A stretch of DNA of 15,923 bases. Origin: Eubacterium sp. (GTDB lineage Bacteria > Bacillota > Clostridia > Lachnospirales > Lachnospiraceae). The notes under the pieces are model-generated. The model saw only the letters and a program-made list of their open reading frames with translations. It made no database searches and had not been told where the DNA came from. The stretch lies in contig DNFT01000119.1 in assembly GCA_003486385.1 (NCBI GenBank), positions 9,475-25,397 of the forward strand, read 5' to 3'. The position numbers and the translations under genes were made by a program. Numbering within the stretch: position 1 is the first letter of the stretch; every line of letters starts with the position of its first letter. Below, in pieces: positions 7,313-13,976 of the stretch.

Positions 7313-8578
7313 ATGCTCATAAAAAAAGAACGCTTTCATTTTGCACAGGAGGAGGAAGGGCAGCTCATGGTCGACGTGACCGACCGCGTGAACAACCGCC
7401 CCATCGACGGTGCAAGCGTGTCCATATCCTACGTCGGCGACCCACAGGATACGCTTGAGCAGCTCACGACCGACTCTAACGGCATGACCGAGGAGATTGA
7501 CCTTGCCGCACCGCCGCGAAGCTACAGTGAATACCCATTATCAGATGTCCAGCCTTACTCCGAATATAATCTCATCATCACGGCTCCGGGGTATGAGCCT
7601 ACCACTATATCAGGCTCTGAGATATTCTCAGGTGAGCTGTCCATCCAGCCTGTAAGGCTTAATCCTGTACTTCCAAACGCATCAGCAAGTGTAATTAATA
7701 TCCCCGCAAACACACTATGGGGTGTATTTCCTCCGAAAATTCCCGAGGACGAGATAAAGCCGGTACGAAGCTCCGGTGAAATAGTGCTCAGCCGTGTTGT
7801 CATTCCCGAGTACGTCGTTGTCCATGATGGTGTCCCATCCGACTCCTCCGCCACAGACTACTATGTGCGCTATGCTGACTATATAAAAAATGTAGCGAGC
7901 AGTGAAATCTATTCTACATGGCCTGAAGCCACTCTCCGCGCAAACATCACGGCAATAATGTCCTTCACTCTCAACCGTGTGTACACGGAGTGGTACAGGA
8001 ACAAGGGCTATGACTTTACGATAACCACCTCAACGGCGTATGACCACAAGTGGGTATATGGGCGCAATATCTTTGACAGCATATCCCGCATCGTCGATGA
8101 AATATTTGCCAGCTATGTCTCCCGCCCGAATGTAAAACAGCCGATACTCACACAGTACTGCGACGGCAAGCGCGTATCCTGCCCTAACGCGATGAGCCAG
8201 TGGGGAAGCAAGGCTCTGGGCGATGACGGCTACAGCGACATAGAAATCCTGCGCTACTACTACGGAAGCTCCGCCTACATCAACACAGCCGAGGAAATCA
8301 GCGGTATCCCCGCCTCCTACCCCGGCTACGAGCTGACCATCGGCTCCTCCGGTGAGAAGGTACGCCAGCTTCAGGAACAGCTCAACACCATCGCCAACAC
8401 CTATACCAGCATACCTAAGGTTGCCGTGGACGGAATCTACGGTGAGTCCACGCAGGAGGCTGTAAGACAGTTCCAGAAAATATTCAATCTTCCTCAGACG
8501 GGCGTGGTTGACTACCCGACCTGGTACAAAATAAGCGCAATATATGTCGCACTTACAAAAATAGCAGAGCTGCAATAG
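7313..8578 (+). CDS. SleC/SpoIID-like spore cortex-lytic protein with peptidoglycan-binding domain
   Basis: Predicted peptidoglycan-lytic protein of 421 residues (C. perfringens SleC is 438). Residues about 15-120 form a beta-rich N-terminal domain (VTDRVNNRPIDGASVSI, then PYSEYNLIITAPGY) like the SleC pro-region. Residues about 160-320 resemble the SpoIID lytic transglycosylase fold: NVASSEIYSTWPEATLRA, where Glu198 is the candidate catalytic acid, then CDGKRVSCPNAMSQWGSKAL and ILRYYYG. Residues 342-408 are a PG_binding_1 repeat (SGEKVRQLQEQL, VDGIYGESTQEAVRQFQ). There is no signal peptide, as expected for a protein made inside the mother cell or spore. Start choice: ATG 7256 has no ribosome site, ATG 7313 has AGAGG 5 bases ahead, and ATG 7367 has a strong AGGAGG 11 bases ahead but would trim the first strand. 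It is a single gene, divergent from the thi operon; the SleC role is inferred. Confidence 0.85.
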   Translation: MLIKKERFHFAQEEEGQLMVDVTDRVNNRPIDGASVSISYVGDPQDTLEQLTTDSNGMTEEIDLAAPPRSYSEYPLSDVQPYSEYNLIITAPGYEPTTISGSEIFSGELSIQPVRLNPVLPNASASVINIPANTLWGVFPPKIPEDEIKPVRSSGEIVLSRVVIPEYVVVHDGVPSDSSATDYYVRYADYIKNVASSEIYSTWPEATLRANITAIMSFTLNRVYTEWYRNKGYDFTITTSTAYDHKWVYGRNIFDSISRIVDEIFASYVSRPNVKQPILTQYCDGKRVSCPNAMSQWGSKALGDDGYSDIEILRYYYGSSAYINTAEEISGIPASYPGYELTIGSSGEKVRQLQEQLNTIANTYTSIPKVAVDGIYGESTQEAVRQFQKIFNLPQTGVVDYPTWYKISAIYVALTKIAELQ

Positions 8579-8588
8579 GCGGCTCTGC
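8564..8588 (+). terminator. Weak hairpin over the sleC-like stop codon
   Basis: GCAGAGC (8564-8570) pairs with GCTCTGC (8582-8588) across an 11-nt loop that contains the stop codon. The sequence after it is AT-rich but has no clean T run, so termination here would be weak. The hairpin at 8775-8796 is the better plus-strand terminator. Confidence 0.35.
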
Positions 8589-8669
8589 TAATCTATATTA
8601 GTTAATTAAGAATTGTTATTATTAGTAATAATTTCGGCTCTGTCTTATATAAACAATCATTATAACAAA

Positions 8670-8708
8670 AAGAAATAGCATCCCCCGACCAAGGCGTTGC
8701 TATTTCTT
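8670..8708 (-). terminator. Intrinsic terminator of the XRE regulator transcript
   Basis: A perfect 11-bp inverted repeat, AAGAAATAGCA (8670-8680) with TGCTATTTCTT (8698-8708), has a 17-nt loop. Read on the minus strand it is followed by TTTGTTATAAT, extending a T-rich tail. It lies 80 bases past the regulator stop. The plus-strand side has only TTAATGC, so the minus strand is the likely direction. An extra 8-bp hairpin lies at 8728-8748. Confidence 0.65.
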
Positions 8709-8774
8709 AATGCAATAACTTAGGGCAAATCGGATTTTACATCCGATTCACTTTCTATGATAATTAGACACCGT

Positions 8775-8800
8775 GGTGCTTGATAAATCAAGCACCCTTT
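8775..8800 (+). terminator. Plus-strand terminator overlapping the XRE gene stop codon
   Basis: GGTGCTTGA (8775-8783) and TCAAGCACC (8788-8796) form a perfect 9-bp stem with a TAAA loop, followed on the plus strand by CTTTTCTCTC. It would stop transcripts of the sleC-like gene before they enter the convergent regulator gene. The regulator's TGA stop codon is inside the stem, so the two convergent genes share this structure. Confidence 0.55.
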
Positions 8801-9660
8801 TCTCTCCCAGCCACATACACCGGAACAAACAGCCCGAACAAAAATATTACAAGCACAACCAGCGAAAACGTAAGTGCCACACTCCACTCTTTAATAAAAA
8901 GCAGCATAAATATACACCAAAGCGGAACTCCCACCAGCACAGCCGCATTCCATTTCTTAAGTACTACGGTGATAGGCTTCCAGTTCTTATTATTGAAGTA
9001 CAAGCCCGGCATGCTCATCCTGAACATCCCGTCTGCATATTCACTTATTCTGTTTTCATCGTAATATGAAGGAAGTCTGTCCTTCATAAACAGCCAGATA
9101 TGGACTCCAAACACTATCCCAAGTATCTCCAATGTGCCAAAGCATGTAATACAGTTGATATACAGCGGATTTCTCTCATTTGCCAATATATAGAACAACA
9201 GCACTGCACAGACAATCACCTCTGCCACTGATACAGCCAGAAGCTTAGCAAATATAGGGCCGTTCTTCTTCCTGCGAAGCTTTTTTTCCTCATTGGTCTC
9301 CTCGGAAAACATGACCGCCTTTTTCACAAGCCGCTCAACCTCGCTGAATCCAAGCTTCAATTCATCCTTCCTTTCAGCCTCAAGCTTCCTTCCCTGTAAT
9401 AGCTCCATCACCGTGACATCAAGCGCCTGTGACAGCGGAACCAGAAGCGATATATCCGGAAGACTTAAGCCTCTCTCCCACTTGCTTACCGCCTTGTCCG
9501 ACACAAAAAGTCTGTCTGCCAGCTCCTTCTGCGTGCAGCCCTTTTCCTTTCGCTGCGCCGCAACAAACGCGCCGAACGCTGCCCTGTCAATCTCATAATT
9601 TTCATAGCCTGCATTGCTTCTGTCACAATTTTCATAATTATTACTTTCCATATCTGACAT
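8788..9660 (-). CDS. XRE-family regulator with four C-terminal membrane segments
   Basis: Predicted membrane-anchored transcription regulator of 290 residues from ATG 9660. A helix-turn-helix domain occupies about 29-82 (FVAAQRKEKGCTQKELADRL, then VSDKAVSKWERGLSLPDISL). A charged linker follows (to about 130). Four hydrophobic segments come next, at about 136-158, 166-190, 236-253 and 258-281. Such XRE-plus-membrane proteins are common in Bacillota; none is assigned a function here. ATG 9660 has AAAGGA 4 bases ahead; ATG 9651, ATG 9678 and TTG 9693 are alternatives. The 38-codon ORF at 9641-9757 overlaps its start by 20 bases, which suggests coupled translation. A long inverted repeat at 9715-9748 lies upstream and could be an operator or an RNA hairpin. 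Target genes are not evident; the nearest minus-strand gene upstream is the cupin. Confidence 0.88.
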   Translation of the reverse strand: MSDMESNNYENCDRSNAGYENYEIDRAAFGAFVAAQRKEKGCTQKELADRLFVSDKAVSKWERGLSLPDISLLVPLSQALDVTVMELLQGRKLEAERKDELKLGFSEVERLVKKAVMFSEETNEEKKLRRKKNGPIFAKLLAVSVAEVIVCAVLLFYILANERNPLYINCITCFGTLEILGIVFGVHIWLFMKDRLPSYYDENRISEYADGMFRMSMPGLYFNNKNWKPITVVLKKWNAAVLVGVPLWCIFMLLFIKEWSVALTFSLVVLVIFLFGLFVPVYVAGREKGA

Positions 9661-9757
9661 CAGTTCCTTTCGATACATAAATAATGCAGACAAAAGCCGT
9701 CGTACATGAAATCTGATATGCCACTGTCAAGTAGACAGTGAGCATATCAATACACAA
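9641..9757 (-). CDS. Small hydrophobic ORF (38 codons) ahead of the XRE regulator
   Basis: Starts with TTG at 9757, exactly 6 bases after a perfect AGGAGG (9769-9764), and ends in TAA at 9641, inside the start region of the XRE regulator. It encodes 38 residues. Residues 5-28 (MLTVYLTVAYQISCTT, then AFVCIIYV) are hydrophobic and long enough for one membrane helix; a short charged tail follows. A promoter lies just upstream. I do not recognise a family. It could be a leader peptide coupling translation to the regulator, or a small membrane protein working with the regulator's membrane part. Against it: a TTG start, and a strong inverted repeat inside codons 4-14 that may be the real reason for the sequence. 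Confidence 0.4.
   Translation of the reverse strand: MCIDMLTVYLTVAYQISCTTAFVCIIYVSKGTDVRYGK
9715..9748. repeat. Long inverted repeat upstream of the XRE regulator
   Basis: GATATGCCACTGTC (9715-9728) faces its complement at 9734-9748 across a 5-base spacer: 14 pairs with one extra base at 9741. On the minus strand the spacer and second arm contain a TTGACA, but no matching -10 box was found 16-18 bases beyond. Tail bases do not look like a terminator. An autoregulatory operator or an attenuating RNA hairpin are both possible. Confidence 0.6.
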
Positions 9758-9788
9758 GTCCGTCCTCCTATTGCTTCTATCTGCATTA

Positions 9789-9817
9789 AATATATAATAA
9801 CTATGCTTTTTTCACAA
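9789..9817 (-). promoter_or_regulatory. Candidate promoter of the small ORF / XRE regulator unit
   Basis: Minus strand: TTGTGA (9817-9812), 17-base spacer, TATATT (9794-9789). The start of transcription would be near 9782, about 13 bases before the AGGAGG of the 38-codon ORF. The -35 is imperfect, so confidence is moderate. Confidence 0.5.
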
Positions 9818-9905
9818 CCGACCAGCGGTAGAGTCCCTGTTTCCGGGCATTAGCGAGCTTCAAATCCGCCTCAGTTCAACCCTTGGCAGCTACGCTCTGC
9901 ATTCC

Positions 9906-10241
9906 CTAAACCGCCGCATGAAACCAGAACACCTTACAGAACCCACTATCCTGCTCACACTTCATGCAGTGCTTCACTCCTGCGGGAACCACGAAGCACA
10001 CTCCCGGCTCTAACACAATCTCATCATCCCCGACCATCGCCCTTCCGCGTCCCTCAAGGACGAAGAAGCCCTCCTGGTCATCATGTGCCCCCGCATGAGT
10101 AAGGTCATATTCCTCACGCGTGTACACGGATACCCCGCAGCGGCAGCCGTTGACACAGCCGTCCTTCTCACCGATAAGCTCATAGCCCGTGCGTTTACCC
10201 ATATTTTTTATAACATCATCTAACTTCGCTACAGATATCAT
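9906..10241 (-). CDS. Small cysteine-rich cupin-domain protein
   Basis: Single-domain cupin of 111 residues, cytoplasmic, with no signal peptide. The first cupin motif is seen around THAGAHDDQEGFFVLEGRG (48-66: His49, His53, Glu57, then Gly). The second is EPGVCFVVPAGVKHCM (78-93: Pro86, Gly88, His91). These would coordinate a metal. It has seven cysteines, including CVNGCRCG (29-36) and a C92-x2-C95-x6-C102 pattern, which is many for a cupin this small. The ATG at 10241 follows AGAGGA by about 7 bases. Small cupins of this kind range from sugar or auxin-like isomerases to sensor domains, so no substrate is proposed. It stands alone between the transporter-operon hairpin and the XRE unit, with no clear terminator behind it. 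Confidence 0.8.
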   Translation of the reverse strand: MISVAKLDDVIKNMGKRTGYELIGEKDGCVNGCRCGVSVYTREEYDLTHAGAHDDQEGFFVLEGRGRAMVGDDEIVLEPGVCFVVPAGVKHCMKCEQDSGFCKVFWFHAAV

Positions 10242-10299
10242 ATATTTTCCTCTTTATATTTGATGCAGATAATTACAAAACTCAAGTTTTGCGAGCCCC

Positions 10300-10345
10300 A
10301 AGGTCAAAAAGCTAATCGTGCAGGCACGAACGGCTTTTTGACCTT
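10300..10345 (-). terminator. Long inverted repeat, likely terminator of the ABC transporter operon
   Basis: AAGGTCAAAAAGC (10300-10312) and GCTTTTTGACCTT (10333-10345) are perfect 13-base complements. Between them TCGTG (10316-10320) pairs with CACGA (10325-10329). The inner hairpin followed by five T residues works as a terminator on either strand. It lies 100 bases past the permease stop codon and ahead of the cupin gene. The outer arms extend the symmetry well beyond what termination needs, and TTTTGACC recurs just to the right (10345-10352), hinting at a repeat family. Confidence 0.6.
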
Positions 10346-10444
10346 TTGACCCTGATATCATATCATTGTATCACCTCATAATTATTTTCACAAGGCTATT
10401 TGCATCATTTATTGCCAATTAATTTTATAAATGACATAATTTTC

Positions 10445-13111
10445 TTAATCATTCTCGTTCTTTAACTCGTCGATCAGATTATCCTCTTTTACTTTTGTCA
10501 CCGAATACGCCATCGATATGCCTACCACAACGAACACTCCGGCAACCGCTATCACAATGGCATACCAAGGGATAAAAAAACCAAATGAAAATTCGCCCGA
10601 ACCGCCATAAACCTCATATATCAAATATGACAGAACTATCGAAGCCGGTGCGGCAAATATTATGGAACGTATACCATAGAGCAGGCACTCGAACACCATC
10701 ATCTTCTTAATGCCGCTGTATGGCAGCCCGACACTTCTAAGCATCGCAAAATCCCTTCTTCTTAGAGATATGTTTGTTGATATCGTATTAAACACATTTG
10801 CGACACATATGAGCGCCATGAGCGTTATAAATCCGTAGGAAAATACATTTATGAGAACAAGAAGGTTCTTGCGCTGATTGATATATTCATACGGGTCGTA
10901 GAAGGAATAGTCACTTGCATTATAGCCCGCCTCAGTCAGTTTTTCCTTCACACTTGCAACCATCTTATCATGCACGTCCCCATCCTGCGTTATGAAGAAG
11001 TACTGTGTACCTGCCCTCTGCCCCATCGCATTATATTTGGAACTGTAAGGAAAAAGCAGCACAATCTGATAGCCGAAGCTCTCAAATGTGTACGGCAGCT
11101 CTCCGACTATTTTTCCGACCGGTATCTGTATCGGCTCTTCATCTTCCGCGCATTTTACCGTAATGATTTTTACATTCTCATTTACTAAATCGTAATTTGC
11201 GTTGTAACGGCGGTACTTGCCCGATTCACTGTCATACTGATATTCCACAGTGTTTACCGTATTCTTTAATATTACCGGAGCGTTCTCATAGTCCTTAAAC
11301 TCATCGTCCGTTATTCCAAGCTCATCAAGGCATTTACCGTACTGTTCATCGTCTATAAACAACGCCATCGCGTTCTCAACGAATCCGCCCGAACTACCAG
11401 TATGATAAGTGCCGGCTTCCACCTCCAAATCCTCATCATCAATCAATCCACCGTTTTCTGCCCTGTACCGCAAATAGCTGTCGCTGATATCCTCTTTATC
11501 CGATATTATGCTATAATTATAATTCCATGAACAGTATGAAGCGTCGAGCACGCCGTCGGCGCTAAGTATCGCCTCAAGCCTTCCGTCAAGCTTTGCTGTG
11601 TCCTCCTCATTTACCGTATATCGCAGATCGTAGTTTCCCACACTTATATTATCTCCGACATAGCCCTTGAGATAGCTGCAGAATGAGCTGGTCACTATGA
11701 AAAGCGTAATGCTCATCGACAGTGAAAAAATCGTCACGCGGTACTTTTTCCTGCTCCTGGAAAAATATCTTCTTGCCAACATTCCCGGCATACCGAAAAG
11801 CTTCTGCGTAATGCGATACTTTCTGCCGGCATGCCATCTCGAGCGTGGAATTTTTATGTCCTTGTGCTGTCTTATAGCGTCAATGGCGGACACTCTCGTC
11901 GCCCTCGCAGCCGGTATGACAGCCGATACCGCAACCGTTATGAGTGAGATGGCAACCGCCGCAAATATCGCATAGACGTTAATCACTAAATTGACCGAAT
12001 ACGGGCTGGTGAGAATATAGTTAAACTTGTTTCCCACAAAATGAAGTGTGATGCCTATACCGATAATTCCGCACACAACGCCTGCCGGAATACCTATGAG
12101 TGAAACCATAGCTGCCTCGCCAAACACCATACGTCTAAGCTGTTTTCTGGTAGCCCCGACAGACGACAAAAGACCGAACTGCTTCGTCCTCTCACCGACC
12201 GATATTGAGAATGCGCTGTAAATCATAGAAACGGAACCCACAATGATAATCGCCACAAAAATCACGACAAGCAGTGTAAACAGGGCAGCCACATTCTCAT
12301 ACATGATTGAGCCCTCTATGGATATCACAGTATTATTGTAATTCGTAATTCCGCCATCGCCGGTGTCCTCGCCCATCGACCACACCTCTGACAGATATTT
12401 CTTTTGCAGACGCACATAAAAGCTGTACTTTGCTGTTGTATCGTCCATCGGCTCACCACAGGTCAGTGCCGTGTAGCCCGGCGCACTGTAGTTTTCAAAG
12501 CTTGGTCTATCATAAAAGCCCACAACCGTGTACTCACAGGTTCTATCCGGCACAAGGATTTCCTTGTCCGTGAAAGGATTTTTCTGTGAAAGCTCATATT
12601 CCATATCCGGATTTCCGTCCCCGTCGACACCATATCTCTTTCCAAGCTCAAGTACCACCGTGCTGCCAATACTGTATTTCACATTTCCGTTGCTCTGAAG
12701 ATGATTCGGAAGTAAAATCTCGCCTGAGTTTTCCGGCTGTCTGCCGTAGGTTATATGAACCGGCATGATATCATAAAAATTGTCATCAACACTCTCAAGA
12801 TATATATACGGTTTGTTCTCATTCTCCGAACCGCTCTGTGCATACCCGAGCACCCTCGCCGCCGCCAGCTTCTCTGCCTTCACACTCTGCGTCCAGCCGG
12901 CATACTCATCGTAGCCCTTATACTCAAACCCCACATGCCAGCTTCCGGAGTCATATAACTCCGTCCTGTAAACAAAGGAATACAGACTTATTGTCAGCGT
13001 CGTGACCGCTGTAAACATCGCCGTCGATATAATAATTCCTATGATTGTAACCATTGTCCTCACAGGATTTTTTTTCATGCTTTTTAATGTAACCTTATTA
13101 AATATATTCAA
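10445..13111 (-). CDS. FtsX/MacB-type ABC transporter permease with two extracellular domains
   Basis: Large membrane permease of 888 residues forming the channel partner of the adjacent ATPase. Two similar halves: a first membrane segment at about 20-45, an outside domain (46-272), then three segments (275-300, 330-355, 378-400) with the FtsX signature GERTKQFGLLSSVGATRKQL; and again a segment at 458-480, an outside domain (481-750), and three segments (752-778, 805-832, 848-872) with RRRDFAMLRSVGLPYSGIKK. The tail is acidic. Eight segments and two outside domains differ from BceB (ten segments, one domain). The ATG at 13111 overlaps the ATPase stop by 4 bases. The set with a regulator and kinase suggests export of, or protection from, an antimicrobial peptide or envelope stress; the substrate is not known. 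Confidence 0.92.
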   Translation of the reverse strand: MNIFNKVTLKSMKKNPVRTMVTIIGIIISTAMFTAVTTLTISLYSFVYRTELYDSGSWHVGFEYKGYDEYAGWTQSVKAEKLAAARVLGYAQSGSENENKPYIYLESVDDNFYDIMPVHITYGRQPENSGEILLPNHLQSNGNVKYSIGSTVVLELGKRYGVDGDGNPDMEYELSQKNPFTDKEILVPDRTCEYTVVGFYDRPSFENYSAPGYTALTCGEPMDDTTAKYSFYVRLQKKYLSEVWSMGEDTGDGGITNYNNTVISIEGSIMYENVAALFTLLVVIFVAIIIVGSVSMIYSAFSISVGERTKQFGLLSSVGATRKQLRRMVFGEAAMVSLIGIPAGVVCGIIGIGITLHFVGNKFNYILTSPYSVNLVINVYAIFAAVAISLITVAVSAVIPAARATRVSAIDAIRQHKDIKIPRSRWHAGRKYRITQKLFGMPGMLARRYFSRSRKKYRVTIFSLSMSITLFIVTSSFCSYLKGYVGDNISVGNYDLRYTVNEEDTAKLDGRLEAILSADGVLDASYCSWNYNYSIISDKEDISDSYLRYRAENGGLIDDEDLEVEAGTYHTGSSGGFVENAMALFIDDEQYGKCLDELGITDDEFKDYENAPVILKNTVNTVEYQYDSESGKYRRYNANYDLVNENVKIITVKCAEDEEPIQIPVGKIVGELPYTFESFGYQIVLLFPYSSKYNAMGQRAGTQYFFITQDGDVHDKMVASVKEKLTEAGYNASDYSFYDPYEYINQRKNLLVLINVFSYGFITLMALICVANVFNTISTNISLRRRDFAMLRSVGLPYSGIKKMMVFECLLYGIRSIIFAAPASIVLSYLIYEVYGGSGEFSFGFFIPWYAIVIAVAGVFVVVGISMAYSVTKVKEDNLIDELKNEND

Positions 13112-13791
13112 TTTCTTGTCCTCTCGTCCCTCGTAATCCTTCCATCCTCAATCGCTATGATTCGGTCCGCCTGCAATGCTATGTTCTCATCATGTGTTAT
13201 AATGATAAGGGTCTGGTCATACTTTTTGTTGGACATCTTCAAAAGCTCCACAATCTCCTGACTGTTCTTTGAGTCCAGATTTCCCGTCGGTTCATCCGCA
13301 AGCATCACCGACGGCGCATTCATAAGTGCCCTGCCTATGGACACTCTCTGCTGCTGACCTCCTGAAAGCTCATTAGGCAGATGGTGCTTTCTGTCCGACA
13401 GCTTGAGCACAGCTAACAGCTCATCAAGTCTCTCAGCATTCACCTTTCTTCCATCCATAAGGACAGGAAGTGTCATATTCTCGACGACATCAAGCACCGG
13501 GATAAGATTGTAGAACTGATATATCAGCCCTACCTCGCGCCTTCTGAATATCGCAAGCTGCTCCTCATTTCTCTTATAGACATCCTCATTATTTACGAAC
13601 ACCTTTCCCGAGGTTGGTCTGTCGACGCCGCCCAAAATATGCAAAAGCGTAGATTTTCCCGACCCGGAAGGTCCTATTATCGCCACAAACTCGCCCTTTT
13701 CCACCGAAAAAGAAATGCCGTCAAGCGCGTTGACCCGCGCCTCTCCCCTGCCGTATTCCTTTCTTAAATTCTCCACTCTTAAAATCTCCAT
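13108..13791 (-). CDS. ABC transporter ATP-binding protein (MacB/LolD/BceA type)
   Basis: Cytoplasmic ATPase of 227 residues driving the FtsX-type permease. All nucleotide-binding motifs are present: Walker A GPSGSGKST (40-48), Q-loop Gln92 in YQFYNLIPVLDV, signature LSGGQQQRVSIGRAL (142-156), Walker B VMLADEPTGNLDS with catalytic Glu167, and switch His200 in IIITHD. The sequence PTGNLDS and YQFYNLIP is typical of the family serving MacB, LolCDE and BceAB permeases. ATG at 13791 follows AAGGAG by 6 bases; the stop overlaps the permease start (ATGA), so the two are made together. It is separated from the kinase gene by 185 bases that hold a terminator and a candidate operator, so it is a distinct transcript from the regulator genes. 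Confidence 0.96.
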   Translation of the reverse strand: MEILRVENLRKEYGRGEARVNALDGISFSVEKGEFVAIIGPSGSGKSTLLHILGGVDRPTSGKVFVNNEDVYKRNEEQLAIFRRREVGLIYQFYNLIPVLDVVENMTLPVLMDGRKVNAERLDELLAVLKLSDRKHHLPNELSGGQQQRVSIGRALMNAPSVMLADEPTGNLDSKNSQEIVELLKMSNKKYDQTLIIITHDENIALQADRIIAIEDGRITRDERTRN

Positions 13792-13909
13792 CAGTCTGCT
13801 CCTTAATCATGATACTTTTCAAGCCTAATCCGGCAATCCGTTCCTTATTATGCCTGCACCGCATTAACCTTGCAATATACAAAGCTTTTAACAGCTATAA
13901 CTATACAAT

Positions 13910-13961
13910 AAAAAAATTACAGCTTGGTGACTGTATTATTACAAATCTGTCACAAAGCTGT
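13910..13961 (-). terminator. Terminator after the regulator/kinase transcript
   Basis: Minus-strand ACAGCTTTGTGAC (13961-13949) pairs with GTCACCAAGCTGT (13931-13919), 12 of 13 pairs, followed by AA and seven T residues (13916-13910). It begins 15 bases past the kinase stop codon, so the regulator and kinase form a unit ending here. The candidate operator at 13939-13952 is embedded in its 5' arm and loop. Confidence 0.8.
13939..13952. promoter_or_regulatory. Candidate BceR/NsrR-type operator for the ABC transporter genes
   Basis: Minus strand reads TGACA-GATT-TGTAA, an exact match to the TNACA-N4-TGTAA operator published for BceR-like/NsrR regulators of peptide-resistance transporters. It lies upstream of the ATPase gene. 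A possible -10 box, TATAGT (13905-13900), lies 43 bases downstream, placing the site near -53, suitable for an activator. No -35 box was recognised, as is often so for activated promoters. Binding by the neighbouring OmpR-type regulator is inference. Confidence 0.5.
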
Positions 13962-13976
13962 ATATAATATGACACG

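Noticed and set aside
8030..8575. 181-codon minus-strand open frame opposite the sleC-like gene
   Set aside because: Low-complexity product with no domain and no ribosome site; the plus-strand frame has clear SpoIID and peptidoglycan-binding motifs.
8728..8748. AATCGGAT/ATCCGATT hairpin as a separate terminator
   Set aside because: Neither strand has a T run behind it; the hairpins at 8670-8708 and 8775-8796 explain termination better.
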